Source: Paracoccus halophilus
Lineage (GTDB): Bacteria > Pseudomonadota > Alphaproteobacteria > Rhodobacterales > Rhodobacteraceae
DNA length: 64,000 bases
Assembly (NCBI RefSeq): GCF_000763905.1
Contig: NZ_JRKN01000001.1
Span: forward strand, 186,001 to 250,000
Direction: 5' to 3'
The position numbers and the translations under genes are program-made. This document shows positions 27,761 through 39,691 of this stretch, piece after piece. Every line of letters begins with the position of its first letter. Position 1 is the stretch's first letter. Under the pieces are notes generated by a model. It was not told the DNA's origin, did not search any database, and worked only from the letters and a program-made list of their open reading frames with translations.

Positions 27761-29245
27761 GTGACCGATCGGGCGATGCGGCTGTCCCTTCTGGGGCTAA
27801 GAGGGGACAAGGGGCGCGACCCCGAGGTGACGGGCCTTGCCGTCGATTCGCGGCAGGTCGCCCCGGGCCACCTGTTCGCGGCGCTGCCGGGCACGCTGGC
27901 CCATGGCGGCGAATTCATCCAATATGCGCTGCGCCAGGGCGCGGCCGCCATCCTGACCGACCGTCAGGGGGCGACGATCGCGGCGGCCGAACTGGCCGGC
28001 TCGGACGCCGCCCTGGTGGTCGCCGAGGATCCGCGCGCCGCGCTCGCTGGCGCCGCCGCCCTGTGGTTCGCCACCCAGCCCGGGACCATGGTCGCGGTCA
28101 CCGGCACCTCGGGCAAGACCTCGGTCGCCAGCTTTACCCGCCAGATCTGGCAATTGCTGGGGCACCGCGCGATCAGCCTGGGCACCATGGGGGTGCAGGG
28201 CGATTTTCAGGCCCGGCTGGCCCATACCACGCCCGATCCGCTGACCCTGCACCGGGTTCTGGCCAGCGCCGCGGCCGAGGGCGTCACGCATGCCGCGCTC
28301 GAGGCGTCCTCGCACGGGCTGGACCAGCGGCGTCTGGACGGGGTGGAACTCCGGGCCGGCGCGTTCACCAATTTCAGCCAGGATCATCTGGATTATCACA
28401 AGGATTTCGACGACTATTTCGCCGCCAAGGCGCTGCTGTTCAACCATATCCTGGATGAGGGCGCGGGCGCGGTCATCAATATCGACGACCCGCGCGGCCG
28501 CCAGATGGCCGGGATCGCCGACGATCGCGGGCTGGAGCTGACCACCATCGGCCGGGCCGAGGGCGCGGATCTGCATATCCTCGGCCAGCGTTATGACGCG
28601 ACCGGCCAGGATCTTCGCTTCTCGTATCAGGGGCAGGCCCATCTGGTGCGGCTGGCGCTGATCGGCGGTTTCCAGGCCGAGAACGTGCTGGCGGCGGCCG
28701 GGCTGGCCATCGCCGCCGGCGACGATGCCGCCCGGGTCATCGCGACGCTGCCCGAGCTGACCACCGTGCGCGGCCGCATGGAACTGGCCGCGATGCGCGA
28801 CAACGGCGCCGCCGTCTTTGTCGATTACAGCCACAAGCCCGGCGCGCTGGCCTCGGCCCTGCAAAGCCTCCGGCCGCATGTGATGGGCCGCATCGTCGTG
28901 GTCTTTGGCGCCGGCGGCGACCGCGACCGGCTGAAACGCCCGCTGATGGGCGAAGCGGCGCGCGAACATGCCGATCTGGTCTTTGTCACCGACGACAACC
29001 CCCGGACCGAGGACCCGGCCGCGATCCGTTCCGAGATCATGGCCGGCGCCGGCCCCGAGGCGGTCGAGGTCGCCGACCGGGCCGAGGCGATCCTGCGCGG
29101 CGTCGATGCGCTGCAGCCCGGCGATGCGCTGCTGATCGCCGGCAAAGGCCATGAAACCGGGCAGATCGTCGGCAGCGACGTCTACCCCTTTGACGATGCC
29201 GAACAGGCCTCGGTCGCGGTGGCGGCACTGGATGGCAGGATATGA
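27761..29245 (+). CDS. murE: UDP-MurNAc-tripeptide synthetase (meso-diaminopimelate adding)
   Basis: A 494-residue Mur ligase that adds meso-diaminopimelate to UDP-MurNAc-L-Ala-D-Glu. The P-loop is AVTGTSGKTSVAS near residue 110. SSHGLDQ and NFSQDHLDYH are family motifs. DNPRTEDP near residue 410 is the DNPR signature for meso-diaminopimelate selectivity. The start is GTG preceded by GGAGG; an ATG five codons later is an alternative. It overlaps murF by 4 bp (ATGA). Confidence 0.96.
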   Translation: MTDRAMRLSLLGLRGDKGRDPEVTGLAVDSRQVAPGHLFAALPGTLAHGGEFIQYALRQGAAAILTDRQGATIAAAELAGSDAALVVAEDPRAALAGAAALWFATQPGTMVAVTGTSGKTSVASFTRQIWQLLGHRAISLGTMGVQGDFQARLAHTTPDPLTLHRVLASAAAEGVTHAALEASSHGLDQRRLDGVELRAGAFTNFSQDHLDYHKDFDDYFAAKALLFNHILDEGAGAVINIDDPRGRQMAGIADDRGLELTTIGRAEGADLHILGQRYDATGQDLRFSYQGQAHLVRLALIGGFQAENVLAAAGLAIAAGDDAARVIATLPELTTVRGRMELAAMRDNGAAVFVDYSHKPGALASALQSLRPHVMGRIVVVFGAGGDRDRLKRPLMGEAAREHADLVFVTDDNPRTEDPAAIRSEIMAGAGPEAVEVADRAEAILRGVDALQPGDALLIAGKGHETGQIVGSDVYPFDDAEQASVAVAALDGRI

Positions 29246-30627
29246 CGCTCTGGACCTCCGAGGATGCGGCGGCTGCGACCGGCGGCCGCGTGACGCGCGA
29301 TTTCGCGGTGGATGGCGTGTCGATCGACACCCGCACCATTCGGCCGGGCGACCTGTTCGTGGCCTTGCAGGCGGCCCGCGACGGGCATGATTTCGTGGCC
29401 CGGGCGCTGGAGCAGGGCGCTGGCGCCGCGCTGGTCAGCCGCATCCCCGAAGGCGTCGCATCCGATGCGCCGCTGCTGGTCGTGCCCGAAGTTCTGCCCG
29501 CGCTTGAGGCCCTGGGCCGCGCCGGCCGCGCCCGGATGCGGGGCAAGATGATCGCCATTACCGGCTCGGTCGGCAAGACCTCGACCAAGGAGATGGCCCG
29601 CATCGCGCTGACCGGGCAGGGCGTGATCCACGCCGCCGAGGCCAGCTACAACAACCATTGGGGCGTGCCCCTGACCCTGGCCCGGATGCCGCAGGACAGC
29701 GATTTCGCGATTGTCGAGATCGGCATGAACCACCCGGGCGAGATCGAGCCGCTGGCCCGGCTTGCCCGGCCGCATGTCGCCATGATCACCACCGTCGCCG
29801 CCGCCCATCTGGAAGCCTTTGGCGCCATCGAGGGCATCGCGCGGGAAAAAGGCGCGATCTTTCGCGGCCTGACCCAGCCCGGCACCGCCATTCTGCCCGA
29901 GGATCTGCCGGTAACGCAGCTTCTGCGCGATTGTGCCGATGCGGCGGGGGGCATCGTGATCGGTTTCGGCCAGCACGGCATGGCCAGCCCCGTCACCGCC
30001 CGGACCGACGGCGATACCACGCAGGTCCGCGCCCGCATCCTGGGCGATACGGTCGATTTCACGCTGGCCAGCGTCGGCGCGCATTTCGTGATGAACGCGG
30101 TGGGCGTGCTGGCTGCGCTGTCCGCCGCCGGCGCCGATGTGAAACAGGCCGCCGCGGCACTGTCGCAGTGGCGCCCGCCGGCGGGTCGCGGCGCGGTTGA
30201 GGATCTGGACGGCATCCGCCTGATCGACGACGCCTATAATTCCAACCCGACCTCGCTTGCGGCCGGGCTGGCGACGCTGGCGCGCCTGACCGGTGGCCGC
30301 CGCGTGGCGATTCTGGGCGACATGCTTGAGCTTGGCCCCGATGAGGCCGCCATGCATCGCGCCATGGCTGACGATCCGGCGATGGCCTCGGTCGATCTGG
30401 TGCATCTGGCGGGCCCGCGCATGCGTGCGCTTTACGAGGCGCTGCCCGGGACGCGGCGCGGGCTCTATTCGGAAACCGCCGCCGCCCTGGCCGAGCGGGT
30501 GGATGAACTGGTCGCCGCCGGCGATATCGTGCTCGTGAAAGGTTCCAAGGGATCGAAAATCTCGATGGTGGTTGACGCGCTGCGGCGAACGCGGCAAAGC
30601 GGCGCGCCCGGCGAAAGGACAGCTTAA
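29242..30627 (+). CDS. murF: UDP-MurNAc-pentapeptide synthetase (D-Ala-D-Ala adding)
   Basis: A 461-residue ligase that adds D-Ala-D-Ala to complete the pentapeptide. The P-loop is [14 protein letters not shown] near residue 109, followed by [10 protein letters not shown] and the [10 protein letters not shown] motif near residue 161. DDAYNSNP near residue 331 and GDMLELG near residue 356 are diagnostic. It overlaps murE and mraY at start and stop (ATGA and TAATG). Confidence 0.96.
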   Translation: MTLWTSEDAAAATGGRVTRDFAVDGVSIDTRTIRPGDLFVALQAARDGHDFVARALEQGAGAALVSRIPEGVASDAPLLVVPEVLPALEALGRAGRARMRGKMIAITGSVGKTSTKEMARIALTGQGVIHAAEASYNNHWGVPLTLARMPQDSDFAIVEIGMNHPGEIEPLARLARPHVAMITTVAAAHLEAFGAIEGIAREKGAIFRGLTQPGTAILPEDLPVTQLLRDCADAAGGIVIGFGQHGMASPVTARTDGDTTQVRARILGDTVDFTLASVGAHFVMNAVGVLAALSAAGADVKQAAAALSQWRPPAGRGAVEDLDGIRLIDDAYNSNPTSLAAGLATLARLTGGRRVAILGDMLELGPDEAAMHRAMADDPAMASVDLVHLAGPRMRALYEALPGTRRGLYSETAAALAERVDELVAAGDIVLVKGSKGSKISMVVDALRRTRQSGAPGERTA

Positions 30628-31709
30628 TGCTCTACTGGCTCACCAACCTGTCTGATGGCGGGGATTTCTTCAACCTCTTCCGCTATATCACCTTCCGCGC
30701 CGGGGGGGCGTTCTTTACCGCGCTGATATTCGGCTTTCTCTTCGGCCGGCCGCTGATCGACATGCTGCGCCGCAAGCAGAAAAAGGGTCAGCCGATCCGC
30801 GACGACGGGCCGCAGAACCATTTCAGCAAGGCCGGGACGCCGACCATGGGGGGCTTTCTGATCCTGGCCGCACTGCTGGTCGGCACGCTGCTCTGGGCGC
30901 GGCTGGACAATGGCTATGTCTGGATCGTGCTGCTGGTGACCATGGGTTTCGCGCTGATCGGCTTTGCCGACGATTACGCCAAGGTGACCAAGCAGCACCA
31001 TGCCGGCCTGTCGGGTCGCATCCGCCTGCTGATCGGGCTGTGCATCGCCCTGGGCGCGGGCGCGGCGGCAGCATGGCTGCATCCCGACCCGCTGAGCGGC
31101 CAGCTGGCGCTGCCCTTCCTGAAGGATACGCTGATCAATCTGGGCATACTTTACCTGCCCTTCACCATCGTGGTGATCCTGGGCGCGGCCAATGCGGTCA
31201 ACCTGACCGACGGGCTGGATGGTCTGGCGATCATGCCGGTGATGATCGCCGCCGGCAGTTTCGCGGTCATCGCCTATGCCGTCGGCCATGCGAATTTCGC
31301 CAATTACCTGGGCGTTCATTTCGTGCCCGGCACCGGCGAGCTGGCCGTTTTCGTCGCCGCGCTGTTCGGCGGCGGGCTGGGTTTCCTGTGGTATAACGCG
31401 CCCCCCGCGGCGGTCTTCATGGGCGATACCGGCAGCCTTGCGCTTGGCGGCGCGCTTGGCGCCATCGCGGTGGTCACCAAGCACGAGATCGTGCTCGCCA
31501 TTGTCGGCGGCCTCTTCGTGGTCGAGGCGCTTTCGGTCATCATTCAGGTCCTCTACTTCAAGCGTACCGGCAAGCGCGTCTTCCTGATGGCCCCGATCCA
31601 CCACCATTTCGAGAAAAAGGGCTGGGGCGAGGCACAGATCGTCATCCGCTTCTGGATCATCGCGCTGATTCTCGCGCTGATCGGTCTGGCGACGCTGAAG
31701 CTGCGCTAG
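30627..31709 (+). CDS. mraY: Phospho-MurNAc-pentapeptide translocase
   Basis: A 360-residue integral membrane enzyme with about ten helices. It transfers phospho-MurNAc-pentapeptide to undecaprenyl phosphate to make lipid I. Catalytic motifs are GFADDYAKV near residue 111 (Asp pair), [10 protein letters not shown] near residue 191 and [12 protein letters not shown] near residue 266. The [12 protein letters not shown] motif is near the C-terminus. Length is normal. A 165-bp gap, unusual in this packed cluster, follows before murD. Confidence 0.97.
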   Translation: MLYWLTNLSDGGDFFNLFRYITFRAGGAFFTALIFGFLFGRPLIDMLRRKQKKGQPIRDDGPQNHFSKAGTPTMGGFLILAALLVGTLLWARLDNGYVWIVLLVTMGFALIGFADDYAKVTKQHHAGLSGRIRLLIGLCIALGAGAAAAWLHPDPLSGQLALPFLKDTLINLGILYLPFTIVVILGAANAVNLTDGLDGLAIMPVMIAAGSFAVIAYAVGHANFANYLGVHFVPGTGELAVFVAALFGGGLGFLWYNAPPAAVFMGDTGSLALGGALGAIAVVTKHEIVLAIVGGLFVVEALSVIIQVLYFKRTGKRVFLMAPIHHHFEKKGWGEAQIVIRFWIIALILALIGLATLKLR

Positions 31710-31834
31710 CGGTTCGCGTTCCCGCCCCATCCCGAACCCGATCCGCGCATCTATGCGCGGGTCGATCAGCACGGCAGGCTGATCCGCTGCCCGGGCGCGT
31801 GACATCGGTGCGCTTGCCCCCGGCCTGATCCTGG

Positions 31835-31848
31835 CGCAAATATCCCCT
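31835..31848 (+). repeat. Intergenic repeat core, copy C (GCAAATATCCCC)
   Basis: In the 165-bp gap between mraY and murD the core CAAATATCC (31837-31845) matches the two longer copies at 15642 and 33278. Confidence 0.4.
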
Positions 31849-31874
31849 GACCGGCATGACGAAAAGGCCCGCAC

Positions 31875-33275
31875 ATGATCCCCGTCCAAGGTGTCGAGAA
31901 CCAGACCATCGCCGTGCTCGGCCTCGGCCGTTCGGGCCGCGCGACCGTGGCCGCGCTTGCCGCCGGCGGCGCCAATGTCGTCGTCTGGGACGATGGCGCC
32001 GATACGCGCGAAGAGGCCGCGCAGGAGGGCATGAAGGTCGTCGATCTGACCCGCGACGCGCATTGGGACGGCATCTCTGCGCTGATCACCAGCCCCGGCA
32101 TCCCGCATCTTTACCCCAGACCGCACCCGGTCATCGCCAAGGCCTGCGAGCTTGGCGTGCCGGTCGATAACGATATCGGCCTGTTCTTTCGCAGCTTCGC
32201 CAGCCGCGAATGGGAGGATTTCGACACCGCCCCCAGGGTCATCGCGGTTACCGGCTCGAACGGCAAATCCACCACCACGGCGCTGATCCATCACATCCTG
32301 CGCGAATCCGGCCGTCCCACCCAGATGGGCGGCAATATCGGCACCGGCGTCCTGTCGCTCGACCCCGCCCATGACGGCGAGGTGGTGGTGCTGGAACTCT
32401 CCAGCTACCAGACCGATCTCGCGCGCGCCCTGACCCCCGATATCGCCGTCTTTACCAACCTCTCTCCCGATCACCTCGACCGCCATGGCGGCCCGGGCGG
32501 CTATTTCGCCGCCAAGCGCCGGCTATTCGCCGAGGGCGGCCCCGACCGCGCCATCATCGGCGTCGATGAGCCCGAGGGGCGTTATCTCGCCGGCCAGCTT
32601 GCCATGGCGCCCCAAGACGACCGGGTGATCCGCATCTCCTCGGGGCAGAAGCTCGAGCGTTTCGGCTGGTCGGTCTTTGCCCGCAAGGGGTTCCTGTCGG
32701 AATATCGCAAGGGCCGCCAGATCGCCTCGATCGACCTGCGCGAGGTGACCGGCCTGCCGGGCGAGCACAACCACCAGAACGCCGCCGCCGCCTATGCCGC
32801 CGTTCGCGCCGTGAATATCCCCCCGCGCGAGATCGAGCGCGCATTCCACAGCTTCCAGGGCCTGCCGCATCGCAGCCAGACGGTGGCGGAAATCGACGGC
32901 ATCCGCTGGGTCAATGACAGCAAGGCCACCAATGTGGACGCCGCAGCCAAGGCGCTGACCGCCTTCAAGCGCATCCGCTGGATCGCCGGCGGCATGGGCA
33001 AGGATGGCGGCATCGAGGCGCTGAGCCCCTATCTGGACGAGGTGGTGAAAGCCTATTTCATCGGCCATTCCGCCCGCGATTTCGCGCTTCAGGCCGGCCG
33101 CATCCCCCATGATGTCCTGGGCACCATGGACGAGGCCGTCGCCCGCGCCGCGGCCGAGGCGCAGCCGGGCGAAACCGTCCTTCTCGCCCCCGCCGCCGCC
33201 AGTTTCGACCAATATCCCAATTTCGAAAAGCGCGGCGAACATTTCACCGCGCTGGTCCTGGCGCTCACGTCGTGA
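31875..33275 (+). CDS. murD: UDP-MurNAc-L-Ala:D-glutamate ligase
   Basis: A 466-residue ligase that adds D-Glu to UDP-MurNAc-L-Ala. The N-terminal Rossmann-like domain shows [11 protein letters not shown] near residue 14. The P-loop is [15 protein letters not shown] near residue 126, ELSSYQTD is near residue 175, [13 protein letters not shown] near 194, and [11 protein letters not shown] near 352. It is the last gene of the cluster visible here. ftsW and murG do not follow; a repeat and a convergent porin gene do. Confidence 0.96.
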   Translation: MIPVQGVENQTIAVLGLGRSGRATVAALAAGGANVVVWDDGADTREEAAQEGMKVVDLTRDAHWDGISALITSPGIPHLYPRPHPVIAKACELGVPVDNDIGLFFRSFASREWEDFDTAPRVIAVTGSNGKSTTTALIHHILRESGRPTQMGGNIGTGVLSLDPAHDGEVVVLELSSYQTDLARALTPDIAVFTNLSPDHLDRHGGPGGYFAAKRRLFAEGGPDRAIIGVDEPEGRYLAGQLAMAPQDDRVIRISSGQKLERFGWSVFARKGFLSEYRKGRQIASIDLREVTGLPGEHNHQNAAAAYAAVRAVNIPPREIERAFHSFQGLPHRSQTVAEIDGIRWVNDSKATNVDAAAKALTAFKRIRWIAGGMGKDGGIEALSPYLDEVVKAYFIGHSARDFALQAGRIPHDVLGTMDEAVARAAAEAQPGETVLLAPAAASFDQYPNFEKRGEHFTALVLALTS

Positions 33276-33277
33276 TC

Positions 33278-33300
33278 TTCTTCTTCACCCAAATATCCAT
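33278..33300 (+). repeat. Intergenic repeat, copy B (TTCTTCTTCACCCAAATATC type)
   Basis: The 23-bp stretch starting 3 bp after the murD stop is identical to the one after the sdh terminator (15642-15664). No hairpin stem precedes it here. Confidence 0.6.
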
Positions 33301-33333
33301 GCGGCCGGGCAACCGGCGCGGGATCCGCTGATG

Positions 33334-33360
33334 AAAAAGGCCCCGGTGCGACCGGGGCCT
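33334..33360 (-). terminator. Intrinsic terminator of the FadL-type porin gene
   Basis: A perfect 9-bp stem GGCCCCGGT (33339-33347) pairs with 33351-33359 around a 3-nt loop. It is followed on the minus strand by TTTTT. It lies 22 bp after the porin stop. Confidence 0.85.
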
Positions 33361-33381
33361 CTTGCGGTTCTGGCGCGAAGA

Positions 33382-34527
33382 TCAGAAGGAATAGCCCAGC
33401 CGCACGCCGATGCCCCAGGCTTCGCTGTCATCCATCTTGGCGACCTCACGCTTGGCGCCGCTCGCGCCGACGCCCAGATCGGCATCGCCAAGCTTGGTAT
33501 AGTTGACGCCGGTGGTGACCTTCAGATTGTCCATCGTATAGATCGCAGCCAGGGTCACACCCTTGCGCCCGTTGACCGGCGCCAGCGGCGAGACGGTGCT
33601 GCCCCGGCTCTCCTCATAGAGGAAGGAGACCGAGCCCGACCATTGTTCGGTGAACTTGCGGCCCAGGCCCAGCGTGTAGGTCGTGGTGTCCTTGACCTCG
33701 ACCAGCGGAATCTCTCCGGCCGGGCTGGCGATCGGGAACAGGAAGTTGTCGACCTTGAATTCGGACCAGTTGACCCAGCGGATCGAGCCGAAGACCAGCG
33801 TGTCCTTGGCCACGCCGGTCTGGCCCTCCAGCGTCCAGCTGCGCGGCGTCTTGACCTCGTATTCGCCGGTGAACTCGATCGGCAGCGGGCCGCCGGTCTC
33901 GGACATGTCGAAATCATGCTCGATGGGCGAGTTGTAGGTCAGCGAGATGCGCGCCGCGATGTCGGGAACCTCATAGGCCACGCCGGCCACCCAGCCGAAC
34001 CCCCAGGTGCCGTCGATATCCAGATCATAGCCCGAAGTGGTCGCGTAGCCGGCACCCTGCAGCTGCACTCGGCCGTCGGCATAAGAGCCGCGAACACCGC
34101 CATGGACCGAGAAATTATTGTCGAACTTGTAACGCAAGAGCGCGGTATAGGTTGTCGAATCGACCCGAACCCGCGTGCCGCCCACCACGGGTGAGCCCTC
34201 GGGGGCCTGATCGTAACGGACATCCGCGCCAAAGGGCTGCTCGATGATCAGGGCGCCGGACAGGTTTTCGTTGAACTGGTGTTTATAGGCCAGACCAAAG
34301 AAGCCGTAGCCCTGCGCGACATCGCCGGTCGAGAACGGGCCGCCGATTGCAGCCGGCGCGACATCGCGACCGCTCACATCCGGGTCGACGGCGCCAAAGC
34401 TGATCTCGGCATAGTTTCCCTTTTCGAACAGCGGCGCCAGCGATTGCGGCGCGCGCTCGATCCCGCCCGCGAATGCGGGTGCGGTTCCGGCCAGCATCAG
34501 CCCGACCCCTGTAACGACTTTTTTCAT
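33382..34527 (-). CDS. Outer-membrane FadL/OmpP1/TodX family transporter
   Basis: A 381-residue outer-membrane beta-barrel. The signal peptide (MKKVVTGVGLMLAGTAPAFA) is cleaved near residue 20, followed by GGIERAPQSLAPLFEKGNYAE, the typical N-terminal plug start of this family. Alternating beta strands end in the terminal aromatic VRLGYSF, a normal barrel-assembly signal. Such proteins import fatty acids or hydrophobic compounds. The ATG follows GGGAGG. It has its own terminator and is divergent from guaB. Confidence 0.9.
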   Translation of the reverse strand: MKKVVTGVGLMLAGTAPAFAGGIERAPQSLAPLFEKGNYAEISFGAVDPDVSGRDVAPAAIGGPFSTGDVAQGYGFFGLAYKHQFNENLSGALIIEQPFGADVRYDQAPEGSPVVGGTRVRVDSTTYTALLRYKFDNNFSVHGGVRGSYADGRVQLQGAGYATTSGYDLDIDGTWGFGWVAGVAYEVPDIAARISLTYNSPIEHDFDMSETGGPLPIEFTGEYEVKTPRSWTLEGQTGVAKDTLVFGSIRWVNWSEFKVDNFLFPIASPAGEIPLVEVKDTTTYTLGLGRKFTEQWSGSVSFLYEESRGSTVSPLAPVNGRKGVTLAAIYTMDNLKVTTGVNYTKLGDADLGVGASGAKREVAKMDDSEAWGIGVRLGYSF

Positions 34528-34759
34528 TTTTGTTTCCTCCCTTCGAATGCTCGTCACGAGCATGCCGTTACAGCGTGATGTAGGCCATTGGTTGCGTCAA
34601 TTGCCTTGCATTTCTGACGTAGCGTTCCAGTGCAGGCGATGGTGCAATCGTGTCCGGCCGGCAACGATATGACCTCTCGTCAATCGCTTTCGGGGCCTTT
34701 CGGGGATTCCCCGCAACTGCCCGGGCGTTAAAAAAACCCATGCCGCGACGTCGCCCTAG

Positions 34760-36274
<1,515 letters not shown>

Positions 36275-36326
36275 GGGGGGCGGCCCGGTCTGATCTGCGC
36301 AAGGAAGCCGGTCGGCCCGAGCTGCG

Positions 36327-37034
36327 TCAGGGCGTTGCGATCAGCTGATAGCCGGGGTGAAAGGCCAGCCGCACGCTGGTGATCGCGCCCAGATCGTTGA
36401 AGGTGGTGCGCTGCAGGATCAGAAGCGCGGTGCCCTGCCGGCATTCCAGCAGCCGCGCGTCGCGGGCATCGGCGCTTGCCGCGGAAAAGGCCATGTCGGC
36501 GCGCAGCCAGGGAAAGTTGCGCACCAGCCATTCATTGGGATTGATGCGGTGAAAGTCGATCCTTTCGACCCCCGGCGCGGCAGCGGGGTTGAGCCAGCGA
36601 TCCTCGACCTGAAACGGGGTGTCGTCGCCGTAATGGACGGTGCGCAGATGGATCAGCTCATGCCCCTCGGGCAGGGCCATGCGGGCGGCGACATCGGCGG
36701 GCAGCGGGCTCAGCTTTTGCGCCACGATCCGGTGGCTATAGGCCAGACCGGCGGCCTCGACCTGCTCGCGCACGATGGGGATGGTCAGCGTGGCCCTGCG
36801 CGCCGGGTTCACCGTGACATGGGTGCCGGCGCGGCGCTTGCGGTCCAGAAGCCCCTCTTCGGCCAGCAGTTGCAGCGCCTTGTTCACCGTGGCGCGCGCC
36901 GCGCCGAATTCCACCGCCAGCTCGGCCTCGTCGGGAATGCGGTCGCCCTGCTGCCATTCGCGGTCGACGATGCGGCGGCGCACCTCGTTGACGATGGCCT
37001 GGGCCTTGGAGGTCGGGGCGGGTCGGTCGGTCAC
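36327..37034 (-). CDS. hutC: GntR-family histidine utilisation repressor
   Basis: A 235-residue regulator. It has an N-terminal GntR winged helix (residues about 10-75, with [22 protein letters not shown] as the recognition region) and a C-terminal UTRA ligand domain. It is the expected urocanate-responsive repressor of hut genes. It begins with GTG overlapping the hutF stop as GTGA, so hutF and hutC are co-translated. The HutC-subfamily consensus GTNTANAC is found twice in the hutF-hutI intergenic region, consistent with autoregulation. Confidence 0.93.
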   Translation of the reverse strand: MTDRPAPTSKAQAIVNEVRRRIVDREWQQGDRIPDEAELAVEFGAARATVNKALQLLAEEGLLDRKRRAGTHVTVNPARRATLTIPIVREQVEAAGLAYSHRIVAQKLSPLPADVAARMALPEGHELIHLRTVHYGDDTPFQVEDRWLNPAAAPGVERIDFHRINPNEWLVRNFPWLRADMAFSAASADARDARLLECRQGTALLILQRTTFNDLGAITSVRLAFHPGYQLIATP

Positions 37035-38392
37035 ATGCGATCCTCGAGCCGGGCGATGGTTGCCAGATAATCCGCGACGATCCGGTCGCGGTCGATATGC
37101 CTGCCATCCTGCACGATATGGCGGCCGGCGGACCAGACTTCGCGGATCAGACCGTCATGGCCGGCAAAGATCAGGCTGTCCAGCATCTGGTCGCCCCTGC
37201 GGCCGGCCATGACCGGGTTTTGCAGATCCACCGCGAAAAGATCGGCCCAGAGGCCGGCGGCGATGGCGCCGGTCTCGCGCCCCGCGGCGGTCGGCCCGGC
37301 CTCCAGCCCGGCATCATAGATTACCCGCCCGGTCGAGCGTTCGGGCTGTGCCAGAATGGCCCGTCCCCGGTCGCGCAGGCGCTGGCTGTATTCCAGCGTG
37401 CGCAATTCCTCGACCAGCGAGATGCGGATATTGCTGTCCGAACCAAAGCCCAGGCGCCCGCCCGCCGCCGTCCAGATCGTGCCGTTGAAGATGCCGTCGC
37501 CCAGCGAGGATTCGGTGATCGGACACAGCCCCGCGACCGCGCCGGTGGCGGCAAGGCGGCGGGTTTCGTCCCCGGTCATATGGGTCAGGTGGATCAGCGT
37601 CCAGCGCCGGTCGGGCTGGTGGTTTTCCAGCAGCCACTCGACCGGGCGCAGACCGTAAGCGGCGCTGACCTCCTCGATCTCGGGGACCTGTTCGGCCAGA
37701 TGCATGTGCAGCGGCCGGCCGGGGCGCAGGGTTTCGCACAGGCGCAGCGCCTCGGGGGAAACCGCGCGCAGGGAATGGGGCGCGACACCGATTCCGGCAT
37801 CGGCGGGCAGGGCTGCCAGCGCCGCCTCGGCCGCGTCCAGCAGGCGCGGGAATTCGTCGGGCGTGGTGCCGAAACGGTTCTGGCCCGGCCCCAGAGGCCG
37901 GCCGTCCACGCCGCCGAACTGGTAATGCACCGGCAAGAGCGTCAGGCCGATCCCGGTCCGGGCGGCGGCGGCGGCGATGCGTTCCGACATCTCGGCGATA
38001 TTGTCGTAATGGCCGCCGCCGGGGCGGTGATGCAGGTAATGGAATTCGACATTGGTGGCATAGCCTGCCTCCAGCATCTCCATCTGCACCAGCGCGGCGA
38101 TGGTTTCGACATCGTCGGGCGTCAGGTGGTCCAGGAAGCGGTACATGATCCGGCGCCAGGTCCAGAACGTATCGCGCGGCTCGGGGCCCCGGGCCTCGCT
38201 CAGCCCGGCCATGGCGCGCTGGAACGCGTGGCTGTGCAGGTTGGCCGGCGCAGGAAGCAACAATCCGACCCGCTGCCCGCCGGGCGCGGCGCCGGTTTCG
38301 ACCGAGGCGATTCGCCCGTCAGCCAGCGTGACGCCGACGTTTTCCGCCCAGCCTTCGGGCAGCAAGGCCCGTTCCGCCCAGATATCAACCAT
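37031..38392 (-). CDS. hutF: N-formimino-L-glutamate deiminase
   Basis: A 453-residue amidohydrolase that converts formiminoglutamate to N-formylglutamate and ammonia. With HutG this forms the five-step histidine pathway. Metal-binding [15 protein letters not shown] is near residue 48. [13 protein letters not shown] and LIHLTHM lie in the second half, and [12 protein letters not shown] carries the metal-binding Asp. I use the ATG preceded by AAGGGCGG, which gives the family length. Longer TTG or ATG starts would run through the operator repeats. Confidence 0.94.
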   Translation of the reverse strand: MVDIWAERALLPEGWAENVGVTLADGRIASVETGAAPGGQRVGLLLPAPANLHSHAFQRAMAGLSEARGPEPRDTFWTWRRIMYRFLDHLTPDDVETIAALVQMEMLEAGYATNVEFHYLHHRPGGGHYDNIAEMSERIAAAAARTGIGLTLLPVHYQFGGVDGRPLGPGQNRFGTTPDEFPRLLDAAEAALAALPADAGIGVAPHSLRAVSPEALRLCETLRPGRPLHMHLAEQVPEIEEVSAAYGLRPVEWLLENHQPDRRWTLIHLTHMTGDETRRLAATGAVAGLCPITESSLGDGIFNGTIWTAAGGRLGFGSDSNIRISLVEELRTLEYSQRLRDRGRAILAQPERSTGRVIYDAGLEAGPTAAGRETGAIAAGLWADLFAVDLQNPVMAGRRGDQMLDSLIFAGHDGLIREVWSAGRHIVQDGRHIDRDRIVADYLATIARLEDRM

Positions 38393-38418
38393 TTCGCCGC
38401 CCTTCATTTTTCCAAAAA

Positions 38419-38455
38419 TAAGTTTAGACATAGATCGCAATTAAGTTTAGACATA
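38419..38455. promoter_or_regulatory. Twin HutC operator boxes between hutF and hutI
   Basis: The 14-bp sequence TAAGTTTAGACATA occurs twice, at 38419-38432 and 38442-38455, 23 bp apart. Each contains GTTTAGAC, which fits the HutC-subfamily operator pattern GTNTANAC. The boxes sit in the AT-rich divergent promoter of hutF-hutC and hutI. Urocanate-released repression by HutC is the likely mechanism, by family. Confidence 0.75.
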
Positions 38456-38488
38456 TATCCGATGATAAATCAATCCGGAGCTTTCGCC

Positions 38489-39691
38489 ATGCAGCTTCTC
38501 ACCCATGCCACATTGGCCGGAATGGACGCCGAATCAAACGGCTACGGCCTGATCGAAAACGGCGCCTTGGTGATCGAGGGCGAGCGAATCGTCTGGATCG
38601 GGGCGGCGGCTGAGCTTCCCACCCGATTTTCCGGTGCCACGCGCCACGATCTGGGCGGGCGGCTGGTGACGCCGGGGCTGATCGACTGCCACACTCATAT
38701 CGTCTTCGGCGGCGACCGCGCCCGCGAGTTCGAGATGCGGCTGGAGGGCGCCAGCTACGAGGAAATCTCGCGCGCGGGGGGCGGCATCCTGTCCTCGGTG
38801 CGGGCCACGCGCGAGGCGGATGAGGCCACGCTGCTGGCGTCCGCGCTGCGCCGCGTCGATCACCTGATCGCCGAGGGCGTGACCACGATCGAGGTGAAAT
38901 CCGGCTACGGGCTGGATATCGCGACCGAAATGAAAATGTTGCGGGTAGCCCGGCTGATCGGCGAAACCCGTGCCATCCATGTCGAGACAAGCTGGCTGGC
39001 CGCCCATGCCCTGCCGCCGGAATACAAGGACGACCGCGCCGGCTATATCCGCGATGTGGTGATTGCCGGGCTGGACGCCGCCCATGCCGAAGGGCTGGTC
39101 GATGCGGTGGACGGGTTCTGCGAGGGCATCGCCTTTTCCCGCGACGAGATGGCCTCGATCTTCGATCATGCGGCAAGGCTGGGCATCCCGGTCAAGCTGC
39201 ATGCCGAACAGCTGTCCGATCTGGGCGGGGCCTTGATGGCGGCGCAGCGGGGCGCGATCTCGGCCGATCATCTGGAATATCTGGGCGCGGACGGGATCGC
39301 GGAGATGGCCGAATCGGGCACCGTCGCGGTCCTGCTGCCCGGTGCCTTCTATACGCTGCGCGAGACCAAGCTGCCGCCGATGCAGGGCCTGCGCGAGGCC
39401 GGTGTGCCGATTGCGCTGGCCACGGATTGCAATCCGGGCACCTCGCCGCTGACCTCGCTTTTGCTGACCATGAACATGGGCGCGACGCTGTTTCGCATGA
39501 CGCCGGCCGAATGCCTGACCGGGGTGACCCGTCATGCGGCCAAGGCCCTCGGGCTGACCGATCGCGGCCGGCTTGCCGCCGGCATGCGCGCCGATCTGGC
39601 GGTCTGGGATGTCGGCCATCCGGCCGAGCTGACCTATCGCATCGGCTTCAACCCCCTGCACAAGCGTATCTTCGGAGGCGAAATTGACTGA
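38489..39691 (+). CDS. hutI: Imidazolonepropionase
   Basis: A 400-residue amidohydrolase that opens imidazolonepropionate to formiminoglutamate. Metal ligands are in [15 protein letters not shown] near residue 67. EVKSGYGL is near residue 136, KLHAEQLSD near 242, and [10 protein letters not shown] near 312. The start is the ATG preceded by CCGGAG. It is the first gene of the plus-strand hut operon, directly downstream of the HutC boxes. The hutH start lies inside its 3' end. Confidence 0.95.
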   Translation: MQLLTHATLAGMDAESNGYGLIENGALVIEGERIVWIGAAAELPTRFSGATRHDLGGRLVTPGLIDCHTHIVFGGDRAREFEMRLEGASYEEISRAGGGILSSVRATREADEATLLASALRRVDHLIAEGVTTIEVKSGYGLDIATEMKMLRVARLIGETRAIHVETSWLAAHALPPEYKDDRAGYIRDVVIAGLDAAHAEGLVDAVDGFCEGIAFSRDEMASIFDHAARLGIPVKLHAEQLSDLGGALMAAQRGAISADHLEYLGADGIAEMAESGTVAVLLPGAFYTLRETKLPPMQGLREAGVPIALATDCNPGTSPLTSLLLTMNMGATLFRMTPAECLTGVTRHAAKALGLTDRGRLAAGMRADLAVWDVGHPAELTYRIGFNPLHKRIFGGEID

